Shown one piece after another: positions 34,773 to 42,968 of a DNA stretch of 64,000 nucleotides. A program made the translations under genes and the position numbers. Source of the DNA: Rhodospirillales bacterium 24-66-33 (lineage in GTDB: Bacteria > Pseudomonadota > Alphaproteobacteria > Reyranellales > Reyranellaceae); assembly GCA_002281855.1 (NCBI GenBank), contig NCHQ01000027.1:23849-87848 (forward strand). The letters are read 5' to 3'. The number at the start of each line of letters is the position of its first letter. The stretch's first letter is position 1. The notes under the pieces were generated by a model that ran no database searches, had not been told where the DNA came from, and worked only from the letters and a program-made list of their open reading frames with translations.

Positions 34773-35429
34773 AACGTTGTGCAATTGAACGCCGCCGCCG
34801 GCGCCGATGCTGCGGCCGACGATGCGCCGTATCAGCAACGATGGTTTCCGGGAGTGCACGGGGCTGTAGGCGGAGGCGGTGAGCGGCGTGGTCTCTCGGA
34901 TCAGACGCTGGACTGGATCCTCGATGGGGCGCGGAAGGTCGGCCTAGAACTCGACGGGGTGCCGCAATCGAGGATCTTCGAGCTGTTGCCGGACTATAAG
35001 GATCATCTTCAGAACGCACTCCCGCCAAAGCGACCCGGAATAGGCGACAGGATAATGAGCTGGATGCCAAAGATCGATCGCCTGCCGGGTCCCAGCCAAT
35101 TGCATGAGGTTGGCATCAGTGCCCGCCGACGCTGGCTCGAAAAGGCAGAGAATCTCAACGACAAAGTCGCCTACAGACCGAAAACCTTGGCAACTGTCTC
35201 GACGGTACTGAACAGTCTGGACGCGGGAGCGCTTGGCGTCGGCATCGCCCCTCCTGCAGTGATTCTCGCAATTCACCGGGTGGTTCCTGGAGACGGACTG
35301 AACGCCATCGCCATGCGCTACTACAACGATCACACGAAGGCAGATGCAGTCTTCAAGGCGAATCTCGACAAGCTGGAGCACCCGGATCGCATCTACGTCG
35401 GTCAGTCGCTACGCATTCCGCGCCTCTAG
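34773..35429 (+). pseudogene. 5'-truncated DUF2235 (Tle1-like) protein with C-terminal LysM domain
   Basis: The frame contains QRWFPGVHGAVGGGGERRGL then SDQTLDWILDGARKVGLEL, the conserved C-terminal part of DUF2235 alpha/beta hydrolases (including Tle1-type phospholipase effectors); GVH...GG carries the family's His. After a linker it ends in a LysM peptidoglycan-binding repeat (VVPGDGLNAIAMRYYNDHT to RIYVGQSLRIPRL). The N-terminal hydrolase half with the nucleophile (GxSxG) and the start region are absent from the upstream DNA. It is therefore a truncated relic, although the frame is open from 34677 and a short product could be made. Confidence 0.65.
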
Positions 35430-35701
35430 GGCCTTCACTCACCAGACGCACTGCGAAGCCGTAAGTCGCGATCTGGCTCGACCAGCGACGAAGACGCGTC
35501 GACGCGCGAATGTGTGCAGGACAGCTCAATGGCCTCCTATATCTATTCGGCCCTCATCACATTCGTACGAAAGCCTCAGTTCGCACTGCTTCATGCGATG
35601 CCGTGTTCGGGCCGATTTTCCATATGATGGATTACGCAACTGCTAGCGGCGCAGCGAAATAGAGTCTGACGCCTGTACTGGCAAGCCGAGATAAGCCAAT
35701 T

Positions 35702-35724
35702 TTCGTCAGGGACTTTGTCAGGGA
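35702..35724. repeat. Putative integrase arm-type repeats, right end
   Basis: The 17-bp block at 35702-35718 is identical to 6328-6344. GTCAGGGAC (35705-35713) and GTCAGGGA (35717-35724) are spaced by 12 bases, mirroring the left end. Confidence 0.5.
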
Positions 35725-35809
35725 GTCGTCGTCCTAAGGCGGTCTAAACGGGACCAGTCTCCCTTAGCCACAGCGTTCACTTTCAACCACTTAGAAAACG
35801 GCCCCACAA

Positions 35810-35852
35810 TTAGGAAACCGCTGCTCTATCCGGCTGAGCTACGGGGACGTGG
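35810..35852 (-). repeat. att site, right: truncated tRNA-Arg 5' half
   Basis: A perfect 43-bp copy of 6183-6225. It reads as tRNA-Arg(CCT) from 4 bases upstream of the 5' end to the end of the anticodon loop, then diverges, so it cannot make a tRNA. It is taken as the original 5' half of the target gene, displaced when the island inserted. Confidence 0.9.
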
Positions 35853-35905
35853 GCGCCATATAGCATCCGAAGCGGATGATGGTCGATCCCCCTGCCCGGC
35901 CCTTC

Positions 35906-36226
35906 TCAGCGCTTGCGGACGAACTCGGCGCGCAGGACCAGACCCTTGATGGTGTCGTGGCGGCAGTCGATTTCCTGTGCGTCTCCGGTCAGGCGGATGC
36001 TCTTGATCACCGTGCCGCGCTGCAGGGTCTGGTTGGAGCCCTTGACCTTCAAATCCTTGACCAGGAGGACGCTGTCGCCGTCGGCCAGCAGGTTGCCGAC
36101 CGAATCGCGCACTTCGACGGCTCCTGCAGAGGCTTCGGCTGCGGCCTTCTTTGCAGCCGCTTCAGCCGCGGATATCCACTCGCCGCTGGCCTCGTCGTAC
36201 ACATAGTCATCGTCGCTGTCGGCCAT
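35906..36226 (-). CDS. PhnA/YjdM-family protein, 106 aa
   Basis: The ATG at 36226 has AGGAG about 10 bases upstream, which favours it over the longer open frame. After an acidic start (MADSDDDYVYDEASGEW) and an Ala/Glu-rich helix, residues about 35-106 hold the PhnA C-terminal fold: DSVGNLLADGDSVLLVKDLK, VKGSNQTLQRGTVIKSIRL, EIDCRHDTIKGLVLRAEFVR. The family was named for alkylphosphonate utilisation, but its biochemical role is not established. The N-terminal zinc ribbon of longer relatives is absent. It is the first chromosomal gene right of the island. Confidence 0.88.
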   Translation of the reverse strand: MADSDDDYVYDEASGEWISAAEAAAKKAAAEASAGAVEVRDSVGNLLADGDSVLLVKDLKVKGSNQTLQRGTVIKSIRLTGDAQEIDCRHDTIKGLVLRAEFVRKR

Positions 36227-36563
36227 TTCGTTCGGCTCCTGAAAAAGAGCGTGCGCTCTACCGTCCGGGGCCGGCCATCGCAACACGGCGCATTGTCTCG
36301 CCTGAAGGTCGCCGCGCCTTTGGCAATTTGCACATCCTGGGAAATGGCAACCGCTTCCCCCGCGGCACATTTTCCAAGCAACGAGCGTCGGCGTGTCGCG
36401 CGGCCCGAACAACCGCTGCCGACCTCGCCGTCCAACCTGACGCAACGAACGTGCTCCCTGTCCGTTGAATGAAGTCGACCAGGGGAGACACCACCATTTC
36501 CATTCGAGAGACCACCATCCTCGCGCCAGGCGCCGTGTCCATTGCTGTCCGGGATTTCGACGC

Positions 36564-38780
36564 ATGAGCCCCGTCCGACTGAGCGAGGGCCTCCCCTATC
36601 CGCTGGGCGCCACGTGGGACGGGCTGGGCGTGAACTTCGCCCTCTTCTCCGCCAATGCGACCAAGGTCGAGCTCTGTCTGTTCGACTCCAGCGGCGAGCG
36701 CGAAACCGATCGGATCGTGCTGCCGGAATACACGGATGAGGTCTGGCACGGATACCTGCCCGACGCCCGGCCCGGCACCGTCTACGGCTTTCGCGTCCAT
36801 GGTCCCTACGAGCCGGCGGCCGGCCATCGTTTCAACCCCAACAAGCTGCTGCTGGATCCTTACGCCAAGCAGGTGATCGGCAAGCTCACGTGGAACCCGG
36901 CCCTGTTCGGCTACAAGATGGAAAGCGGCGACGATCTCACCTTCGACGATCGCGACTCGGCGCCCTTCACCTACCGGAGCTGCGTGATCGACCCGGCCTT
37001 CAGCTGGGGCCGCGCACCGCGCCGCCGCACCTCGTGGGAGAATACGATCGTCTACGAGGCGCATGTCCGCGGCTTCACCCAGCTTCACCCTGCCGTGCCG
37101 GAAGCGTTGCGCGGCACCTATGCCGGGCTCGCGTCGGCCGAAATCACCGGCTACCTCTCCTCGCTCGGGGTCAGCGCCATCGAGTTGCTGCCCGTCCACA
37201 CCTTCGTCGACGACAGCAATCTCCTCGAGAAGGGCCTCAAGAATTACTGGGGCTACAACACGATCGGCTTCTTCGCGCCGGCCCGGCGCTACGCCGCCAA
37301 TCCCGACTTCGCCTTCGCCGAGTTCAAGGAGATGGTGGCGCATCTGCACGCCGCCGGGCTCGAGGTCATCCTCGACGTGGTCTACAACCACACGGCCGAA
37401 GGCAACCAGCTGGGGCCCACGCTCTCTTTCAAGGGCATCGACAACGCCTCCTACTATCGCCTGGCGCCGGACCGCCGCTACTACATCAACGACACCGGCA
37501 CGGGCAACACGGTCAACCTCAGCAATTCGCGCGTGCTGCAGCTCGTGATGGACAGCCTGCGCTACTGGGCAACCGATATGAGGATCGACGGTTTCCGCTT
37601 CGATCTGGCGACCATCCTCGGCCGCGAGCCGCACGGCTTCGAGGAAGAAGGACGCTTCCTCGACGCCTGCCGGCAGGACCCCGTGCTGTCAGAGGTCAAG
37701 CTGATCGCCGAGCCCTGGGACATGGGGCCAGGCGGCTATCAGGTCGGCCGCTTCTCGCCGGGCTGGGCCGAATGGAACGACGCTTTCCGCGACACGGTGC
37801 GCGGCTACTGGCGCGGCGACGAGGGCAAGCTGCCCCCGCTCGCGGCGCGACTGACGGCCTCGGCCGACCTGTTCGCCAAACGTGGCCGCAAGCCCTGGGC
37901 GTCGATCAACTTCATCACCGCCCATGACGGATTCACGCTCGGCGATCTCGTCGCCTACAACGACAAGCACAACGAGGCCAATGGCGAGGACAACAAGGAC
38001 GGCCACTCGCACAATCTTTCGAACAATTACGGTGCCGAGGGGCCGACCGACGATCGAGACATCCTCGACACGCGCCTGCGCCAGATGCGGAACATGCTGA
38101 CGACCCTCATCCTGTCGCGCGGCACACCGATGCTGCTGGGCGGCGACGAGTTCGGCCGCAGCCAGAAGGGCAACAACAACAGCTACTGCCAGGACAACGA
38201 AATCTCCTGGGTCGACTGGGAGGGCATCGGCCCGGCCGAACGCGACCTTGCCGAGTTCGTGCGCAAGCTGATCATGATCCGCCATGCGCTGCCCATGCTG
38301 CGGCGCGGCCGCTTCCTCACCGGCGCCTTCGACGAGGAGCTGGGCGTCAAGGACGTGAGCTGGCTGACCCCCGCGGGCGAGGAGATGACCGACGACAACT
38401 GGAACGACGGCAATGCGCGCTGCCTGGGCGTGCTGCTCGACGGCCGCGCCCAGGAAACCGGCATCCGCCGCGTCGGCTCTGACTCGACCTTGCTGATCGT
38501 GGTGAACTCCCACACCGATACCGTGCCGTTCACCTTGCCCGAGGCGGTCGGCGGCAGCCGATGGGTGAGGCTGATCGATACCAGCGACCCCGACGGCGAA
38601 CCGTTGGCGCTGCGCGACTTCCGCCAGGTCTACGACGTCACGACCAGGTCGATGCTTCTGTTCATCCTCCAGCCCACCCGGACCCCGCAACGCAGCACCG
38701 CTGCGGAACGCTCCTTTCAGCGCGTCGTGCAGGCGATGGACGACGCTTCGACCAAGGCGGTGCAGTTCGGCTTCGACTGA
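36564..38780 (+). CDS. glgX: Glycogen debranching enzyme GlgX, 738 aa
   Basis: Hydrolyses alpha-1,6 branches of limit-dextrin glycogen in the cytoplasm. An N-terminal CBM48 domain (SEGLPYPLGATWDGLGVNFA then LFSANATKVELCLFD) is followed by a GH13 barrel with VVYNHTAEGN (region I), DGFRFDLA (nucleophile Asp, region II), LIAEPWD (acid Glu, region III) and FITAHDGFTL (region IV). All catalytic residues are present and the length is normal. I start at ATG 36564 (MSPVRLSEGLPYPLG) because upstream codons do not resemble the family. No other glycogen gene lies in the window. Confidence 0.95.
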   Translation: MSPVRLSEGLPYPLGATWDGLGVNFALFSANATKVELCLFDSSGERETDRIVLPEYTDEVWHGYLPDARPGTVYGFRVHGPYEPAAGHRFNPNKLLLDPYAKQVIGKLTWNPALFGYKMESGDDLTFDDRDSAPFTYRSCVIDPAFSWGRAPRRRTSWENTIVYEAHVRGFTQLHPAVPEALRGTYAGLASAEITGYLSSLGVSAIELLPVHTFVDDSNLLEKGLKNYWGYNTIGFFAPARRYAANPDFAFAEFKEMVAHLHAAGLEVILDVVYNHTAEGNQLGPTLSFKGIDNASYYRLAPDRRYYINDTGTGNTVNLSNSRVLQLVMDSLRYWATDMRIDGFRFDLATILGREPHGFEEEGRFLDACRQDPVLSEVKLIAEPWDMGPGGYQVGRFSPGWAEWNDAFRDTVRGYWRGDEGKLPPLAARLTASADLFAKRGRKPWASINFITAHDGFTLGDLVAYNDKHNEANGEDNKDGHSHNLSNNYGAEGPTDDRDILDTRLRQMRNMLTTLILSRGTPMLLGGDEFGRSQKGNNNSYCQDNEISWVDWEGIGPAERDLAEFVRKLIMIRHALPMLRRGRFLTGAFDEELGVKDVSWLTPAGEEMTDDNWNDGNARCLGVLLDGRAQETGIRRVGSDSTLLIVVNSHTDTVPFTLPEAVGGSRWVRLIDTSDPDGEPLALRDFRQVYDVTTRSMLLFILQPTRTPQRSTAAERSFQRVVQAMDDASTKAVQFGFD

Positions 38781-38854
38781 CTGAGTTGCTTGGGTGTTGC
38801 CGCGAGAGTGTGTTCCTGCAGCAACCCCAAGGCGCCCATAGCCGTTCGGAGATC

Positions 38855-39064
38855 ATGATTACCCAATTGGACCCCCCGCTCCCGCTCGAGACCCCTAAAG
38901 GTCCGGGCCTCGCTCATTTCGTCATCGACTATGGACCGGAATCGCACCTGCTGTGGGTCGTCTTTCTGGACGAGGGCGGCGCCTGCTGGACGGTTCCCAA
39001 TCCCGAAATCCGCATACAGAGCAACTGGTCGATGAGGCGCCGGGAGAAAGTTGCCGCTTGCTGA
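38855..39064 (+). CDS. Small conserved hypothetical protein, 69 aa
   Basis: A short protein starting MITQLDPPLPLETPKGPGLA, continuing HFVIDYGPESHLLWVVFLDE and PNPEIRIQSNWSMRR. I recognise this pattern from small proteins of unknown function in several alphaproteobacteria. It has no signal peptide. It is followed, 126 bp downstream, by a strong hairpin with a T-rich tail at 39191-39221. Confidence 0.6.
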   Translation: MITQLDPPLPLETPKGPGLAHFVIDYGPESHLLWVVFLDEGGACWTVPNPEIRIQSNWSMRRREKVAAC

Positions 39065-39190
39065 GCGCAGAGGCCGATGCAGCACCCCGTTGCGGATCGA
39101 CTCGTTCGTCGGGCGCCGCAAAAGGCGGGGAAATCCCCGAGCTCACACGCGTCATCTGAAATGGCCGAAGATCTCGCGGATTAGCCGACG

Positions 39191-39221
39191 GGCTCCGGTA
39201 GCTTCCGCTACCGGAGCCTTT
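39191..39221 (+). terminator. Rho-independent terminator-like hairpin
   Basis: A 12-bp perfect stem (GGCTCCGGTAGC with GCTACCGGAGCC) around a TTCC loop, followed by TTTGTCTTT. It lies between the small gene ending at 39064 and the convergent SDR gene and could serve the + strand. Confidence 0.8.
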
Positions 39222-39231
39222 GTCTTTCCCG

Positions 39232-40065
39232 CTACGCCTTGTCACCCGTGCCGGGAGCGGCCTGCTTGGCGTGCTGTCCGGCCATCACCGTCTCGGGCAG
39301 GATCTTGGCCAGCGCGACCTGCAGCTTGTTCTGCCATCCGCTCACCACGCCGCTGTCACCCGCCATCATGGCCTTGAAGCCGTTCTCGGCCACTTCGGCC
39401 GGGTCGTCCTTCTTGTCCTGCCCGACCTTGGTGTCCATGAGATCGGCGCGTTCGAAGAACTCCGTCTCGGTGGGACCCGGCATCAGGCAGGTCACCGTCA
39501 CGCCGCGGCCCTGCACCTCCGCGCGCAGCGCATAAGAGAACATGTCGATAAAGGCTTTCGTGCCATTGTAGACGGCCTGGTAGGTGCCCGGCATGAAACC
39601 GGCGATCGAGCCGGTGATCAGGATGCGGCCGTGTCCACGGCCGGCCATCTCCCGGCCGACCTTGTGCAGCAGATAGACCGTGCCGGTCACGTTGGTGTCG
39701 ATGACATGACGGATCTCGTCCCAGTCCTGCTCGAGGAAGGCCCGGCCCAGGCCGTGGCCCGCGTTGGCGAGCAGGGCATCGATGGGACGGTCTTTGACCG
39801 CAGCGAGCAGCCGGTCCACGCCTTCGGGGGTCGCGAGATCGACCTCCACCGCTTCCACGCTGCCGCCCGCTTGCCCCAGCGCACGCGCGGCCTCCTGGAT
39901 GCGAGGATCGTCCGCCGCGACCAGCAAATCGAAGCCCTCGGCGGCACACCGCTTCGCCAGTTCGAAGCCGATGCCGGAGGAGGCACCGGTGACGATCGCC
40001 AATGGGCGCGCGGCGCGGTTCCTGTCCTTGGTGGAGACCGCAATATCCGTGTTCGTCGTGTTCAT
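39232..40065 (-). CDS. Short-chain dehydrogenase/reductase, 277 aa
   Basis: A classical SDR using NAD(P)H. The nucleotide site is TGASSGIGFELAK (about residues 26-38), followed by NAGHGLGRAF, the catalytic Ser in ITGSIAGFMPG, and YxxxK in YNGTKAF (Y-N-G-T-K). Normal length. The Rossmann pattern and an acidic residue after beta-2 leave cofactor preference open. It overlaps the upstream alcohol dehydrogenase gene by 4 bp, so the pair is one operon and may handle alcohol/aldehyde substrates together. The specific substrate is unknown. Confidence 0.9.
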   Translation of the reverse strand: MNTTNTDIAVSTKDRNRAARPLAIVTGASSGIGFELAKRCAAEGFDLLVAADDPRIQEAARALGQAGGSVEAVEVDLATPEGVDRLLAAVKDRPIDALLANAGHGLGRAFLEQDWDEIRHVIDTNVTGTVYLLHKVGREMAGRGHGRILITGSIAGFMPGTYQAVYNGTKAFIDMFSYALRAEVQGRGVTVTCLMPGPTETEFFERADLMDTKVGQDKKDDPAEVAENGFKAMMAGDSGVVSGWQNKLQVALAKILPETVMAGQHAKQAAPGTGDKA

Positions 40066-41231
40066 GGCTTGAGGACCACCTTGATGCAGCCATCCTTCTT
40101 GTCGCGGAACGTCTTGTAGAGTTCAGGGCCCTCTTCGAGGCTCGCGGTGTGCGTGATCACGAAGGACGGATCGATCTCGCCGCGTACGACACGGTCCAGA
40201 AGCTTCGGCAGATAGTGCTGCACCGGCGTCTGGGCCATCCGGAAGGTCAGCCCGCGATTGATCGCCGAGCCCATCGGTATGTTGTCGAGTAGCCCGCCAT
40301 AGACGCCGACGATCGAGACGGTGCCGAAATTGCGACAGCTCTGGATCGCCTGCCGCAACACGTGCGGACGATCGGTGCCCATGAAAGTGGCGACCTTCAC
40401 GCGGTCGATGACCGAATCGAAGCTGGCGCCCGTCCTCGGTTCGGTGCCTACCGCATCGATGCAGGCATCGGCACCACGCCCGTGTGTCAGGTCCTGAATG
40501 CGGTCGTAGACATCCTCCTTCATGAAATCGATGGTGATGGCGCCGGACGCTGCGGCCAGCGCCAGCCGTTCCGGCACCGTGTCGATGGCGATGACCCGGG
40601 CGGCGCCCAGCAGGAAGGCGCTCTTGATGGCGAACTGGCCTACCGGCCCGCACCCCCAGATGGCGATCGTATCCTCCGGCTGGATGTTGCAGAAGTCTGC
40701 CGCCATGTAGCCGGTCGGGAAGATGTCGGAGAGAAACAGTACCTGCTCGTCGGTCAGGCCGGTCGGGACTTTGATGGGCCCGACATCGGCATAGGGCACG
40801 CGCAGATACTCGGCCTGGCCGCCGGCATAGCCACCCAGAAGATGCGTGTAGCCGAAGAGGCCAGCCGGGGAGTGACCCCACAGCTTCTCGGCCTTCTCCT
40901 TGTCCGGGTTGGTGCGCTCGCAGCCCGAGAAGAAGCCCTTCTTGCAGAAGAAGCACTCGCCGCAGGAGATGGTGAAGGGCACGACGACCCGGTCGCCCAC
41001 CTTGAGCGCCTTGTTCTCCGAGCCGACCTCGACGACCTCGCCCATCGTCTCGTGGCCGAGAATATCTCCGCCTTCCATGCCGGGCATGACGCCATCGAAG
41101 ATGTGAAGGTCGGAGCCGCAGATCGCGCAGGCGGTGACCTTGATGATCGCATCACGCGGATGCTGGATCTTGGGATCGGGGACGCTCTCGCAGCGTATGT
41201 CGCTCTTGCCGTGCCAGGTGAGTGCCTTCAT
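40062..41231 (-). CDS. Zinc-dependent alcohol dehydrogenase, FDH-like, 389 aa
   Basis: A medium-chain dehydrogenase. It shows the catalytic-zinc ligands CAICGSDLHIFDG and GHETMGEV, the structural zinc lobe with CGECFFCKKGFFSGCER, and the NAD site IWGCGPVGQFAI. The long sequence around FGYTHLLGGYAGGQAEYLRV is typical of the glutathione-independent formaldehyde dehydrogenase-like group (FdhA/YjmD type). It probably oxidises alcohols or aldehydes with NAD+. It is first in an operon with the downstream SDR gene. Upstream of ATG 41231, GAGAAGC on the minus strand gives a modest ribosome binding site. Confidence 0.9.
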   Translation of the reverse strand: MKALTWHGKSDIRCESVPDPKIQHPRDAIIKVTACAICGSDLHIFDGVMPGMEGGDILGHETMGEVVEVGSENKALKVGDRVVVPFTISCGECFFCKKGFFSGCERTNPDKEKAEKLWGHSPAGLFGYTHLLGGYAGGQAEYLRVPYADVGPIKVPTGLTDEQVLFLSDIFPTGYMAADFCNIQPEDTIAIWGCGPVGQFAIKSAFLLGAARVIAIDTVPERLALAAASGAITIDFMKEDVYDRIQDLTHGRGADACIDAVGTEPRTGASFDSVIDRVKVATFMGTDRPHVLRQAIQSCRNFGTVSIVGVYGGLLDNIPMGSAINRGLTFRMAQTPVQHYLPKLLDRVVRGEIDPSFVITHTASLEEGPELYKTFRDKKDGCIKVVLKP

Positions 41232-41311
41232 CGGGCTTCTCCTACGTGACTAAAAAATAGGGTTTGAGGGGGCGCCAGCGCGCGCCGCGGCCTCCTTGGT
41301 TTCGCGACAAG

Positions 41312-42358
41312 TCAGGCGGCCATGGTGGTCGGACGGCGCTCCGCGTCCGTCGGCGGCTTGGAACGCCGGATGGCGAGAGTGGCGCCTGCCGCGACCTCCC
41401 CTCGCGCGACCTGCGCCACTGCCTGGCGCCCGTCCAGAAAGCCCTCGGCCCAGCGGTCCCGCGCCGACGCGAGGGAGAAATCATACGGGGCTTCGGGTCC
41501 GGCCTCGCCGCTGACGGGGAGATAGCTCAGGTACAGGATGGCCGGCGTATGGCGGCCTTCCGCGAGATCGCGTTGCCACAGCCTGCGATACGCTTCCAGG
41601 CGGTACCAGGTCTGATTGCCGAACAGGATCGCATTCTTGCGGGCGAGGGCGTCCTGCAACCCGACGGGCCGCGCCCCGTCGCGGGCGAAGAGATCCGCGA
41701 CGATCAGCGTGCCTTCGGTGCCGGCCAGTTCGTCGAGCACGGGCTCGACCGGCGCGTTCATCGAGAGGCCGCCGTCGCCCAACAGCCGGCCGCCGATCTC
41801 AACGGGGGCGAATTCCGGGAGGAAGCCGCAGCTCGCAAGGATGTGATCGATCTCGATCCGGTCGCCCTTCCCCGTGTCGAAGATCACCGCATCGCCACTC
41901 TCGATGTCGGTGGTCGCCACGGTGAAGCGCAGATCGCCGGAGTTGAGCCGCCCGAAGTCGATCGTCTTCTTCAGGAAGGCGACCGTCGGCGCGAGATCGT
42001 AGAGACCGCTGAACTTCAGCCGGGGTCCCACGGTCTGGATATGCCCCAGAGCGCCGAACAGCCTGGACTGGACGGCGCTGACCCAGTTGAGTGCATGACG
42101 CGTCGCCCAGAAGGACAGCGCGTTCACGCTTTCCGGCCCCCGCAGCCAGTAACTGCGCAGAACCTCGAAGCGCTTGTCGACCGGCGTACCGGCGATCAGC
42201 GCACCATTGAGCGCGCCGACCGAACTACCGGCAATCCAGCCGGGCGAAAGCTGCGAAGCGTCCGCCAGGGCTTCGTAAACACCCGCCTGATATGAGCCGA
42301 GCGCGACGCCCCCCGAAAGCACCAGGGCGGTCGTTCGGTCATCATCGCTGACGGACAT
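41312..42358 (-). CDS. Patatin-like phospholipase, 348 aa
   Basis: Predicted lipid acyl hydrolase with a Ser-Asp dyad. It contains LVLSGGVALGSYQAGVYEAL (oxyanion loop, residues about 12-30), GSSVGALNGAL (nucleophile Ser in GxSxG) and DGGLSMNAPV (catalytic Asp in DGG). ATG 42358 is preceded by AAGGAACTCAC, clearly better than upstream starts. Family members act on phospholipids or neutral lipids in the cytoplasm or at the membrane. The C-terminus is polar and lacks a beta-barrel. It is divergent from the cupin gene across about 200 bp. Confidence 0.9.
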   Translation of the reverse strand: MSVSDDDRTTALVLSGGVALGSYQAGVYEALADASQLSPGWIAGSSVGALNGALIAGTPVDKRFEVLRSYWLRGPESVNALSFWATRHALNWVSAVQSRLFGALGHIQTVGPRLKFSGLYDLAPTVAFLKKTIDFGRLNSGDLRFTVATTDIESGDAVIFDTGKGDRIEIDHILASCGFLPEFAPVEIGGRLLGDGGLSMNAPVEPVLDELAGTEGTLIVADLFARDGARPVGLQDALARKNAILFGNQTWYRLEAYRRLWQRDLAEGRHTPAILYLSYLPVSGEAGPEAPYDFSLASARDRWAEGFLDGRQAVAQVARGEVAAGATLAIRRSKPPTDAERRPTTMAA

Positions 42359-42557
42359 GTGAGTTCCTTTTTCTTTGAGGCGCCAGTGGAGGGGCGAACG
42401 GTCCCTTTCCGAAGACGTTGCTGCGTGCGCTGGAGCACTCACCAGCAAGAGAACGATCCATGACGCGGTGATGTCAGCAGTGCTGCAGAGACTTTGTTGC
42501 CAGTGGCAGGGGTGCGTATTACGGTCCGGCCGTGTGCGACATTTGCAGGGCCATGGC

Positions 42558-42959
42558 ATGATTCGGTGTGTGCGGATTTGGACGGGCGATGACCAGAATT
42601 CGCATGTCGAGGAAGGCTGGATCGACCTCGAGCCGGGTGCACACGGCGACCTGCTCAGCGGCAAGATCGCGGTCACCAGCGCATCCCTGCAGGAGACCCA
42701 GCCCGGTGGCACCTATGCTTGGCATACGGCACCGGTCCGCCAGCTCGTCGTCACCCTGAGCGGCACGCTCGACTTCAAGACGCGTGGCGAACAGCATTTC
42801 ATCCTCGCGCCGGGCGACATCCTGCTGGCCGAGGATACGACCGGCGGCGGCCACACCTGGAGGCTCGTCGACGATCAACCGTGGCGGCGCCTGTATGTCG
42901 TCCTGGGCAAGGATGCGCCGGTGCCGTTCAAGCGCGCCACCCCCCAAGACCACCGCTAG
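42558..42959 (+). CDS. Cupin-fold protein, 133 aa
   Basis: A single-domain cupin. QETQPGGTYAWHTAPVRQLV then VTLSGTLDF and HFILAPGDILLAEDTTGGGH carry the two cupin motifs, with a partial set of metal ligands (His56 or so, and the last His). ATG 42558 begins MIRCVRIWTGDDQNSHVEEG, the normal start for this type. It lies 9 bp before mqo on the same strand, so they are probably co-transcribed. The function is unknown; small cupins of this kind may bind metals or small acids. Confidence 0.75.
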   Translation: MIRCVRIWTGDDQNSHVEEGWIDLEPGAHGDLLSGKIAVTSASLQETQPGGTYAWHTAPVRQLVVTLSGTLDFKTRGEQHFILAPGDILLAEDTTGGGHTWRLVDDQPWRRLYVVLGKDAPVPFKRATPQDHR

Positions 42960-42968
42960 GAGAGACCG

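Larger units (their letters stand above)
35430..35905. other. Right end of the island and flank, no gene
   Basis: Contains the GTCAGGGA arm-like repeats at 35702-35724 and the partial tRNA copy at 35810-35852. No protein or integrase is recognisable. Confidence 0.6.

Noticed and set aside
36465..36563. N-terminal extension of GlgX
   Set aside because: The extra 33 residues are not like the family, whose start matches ATG 36564.
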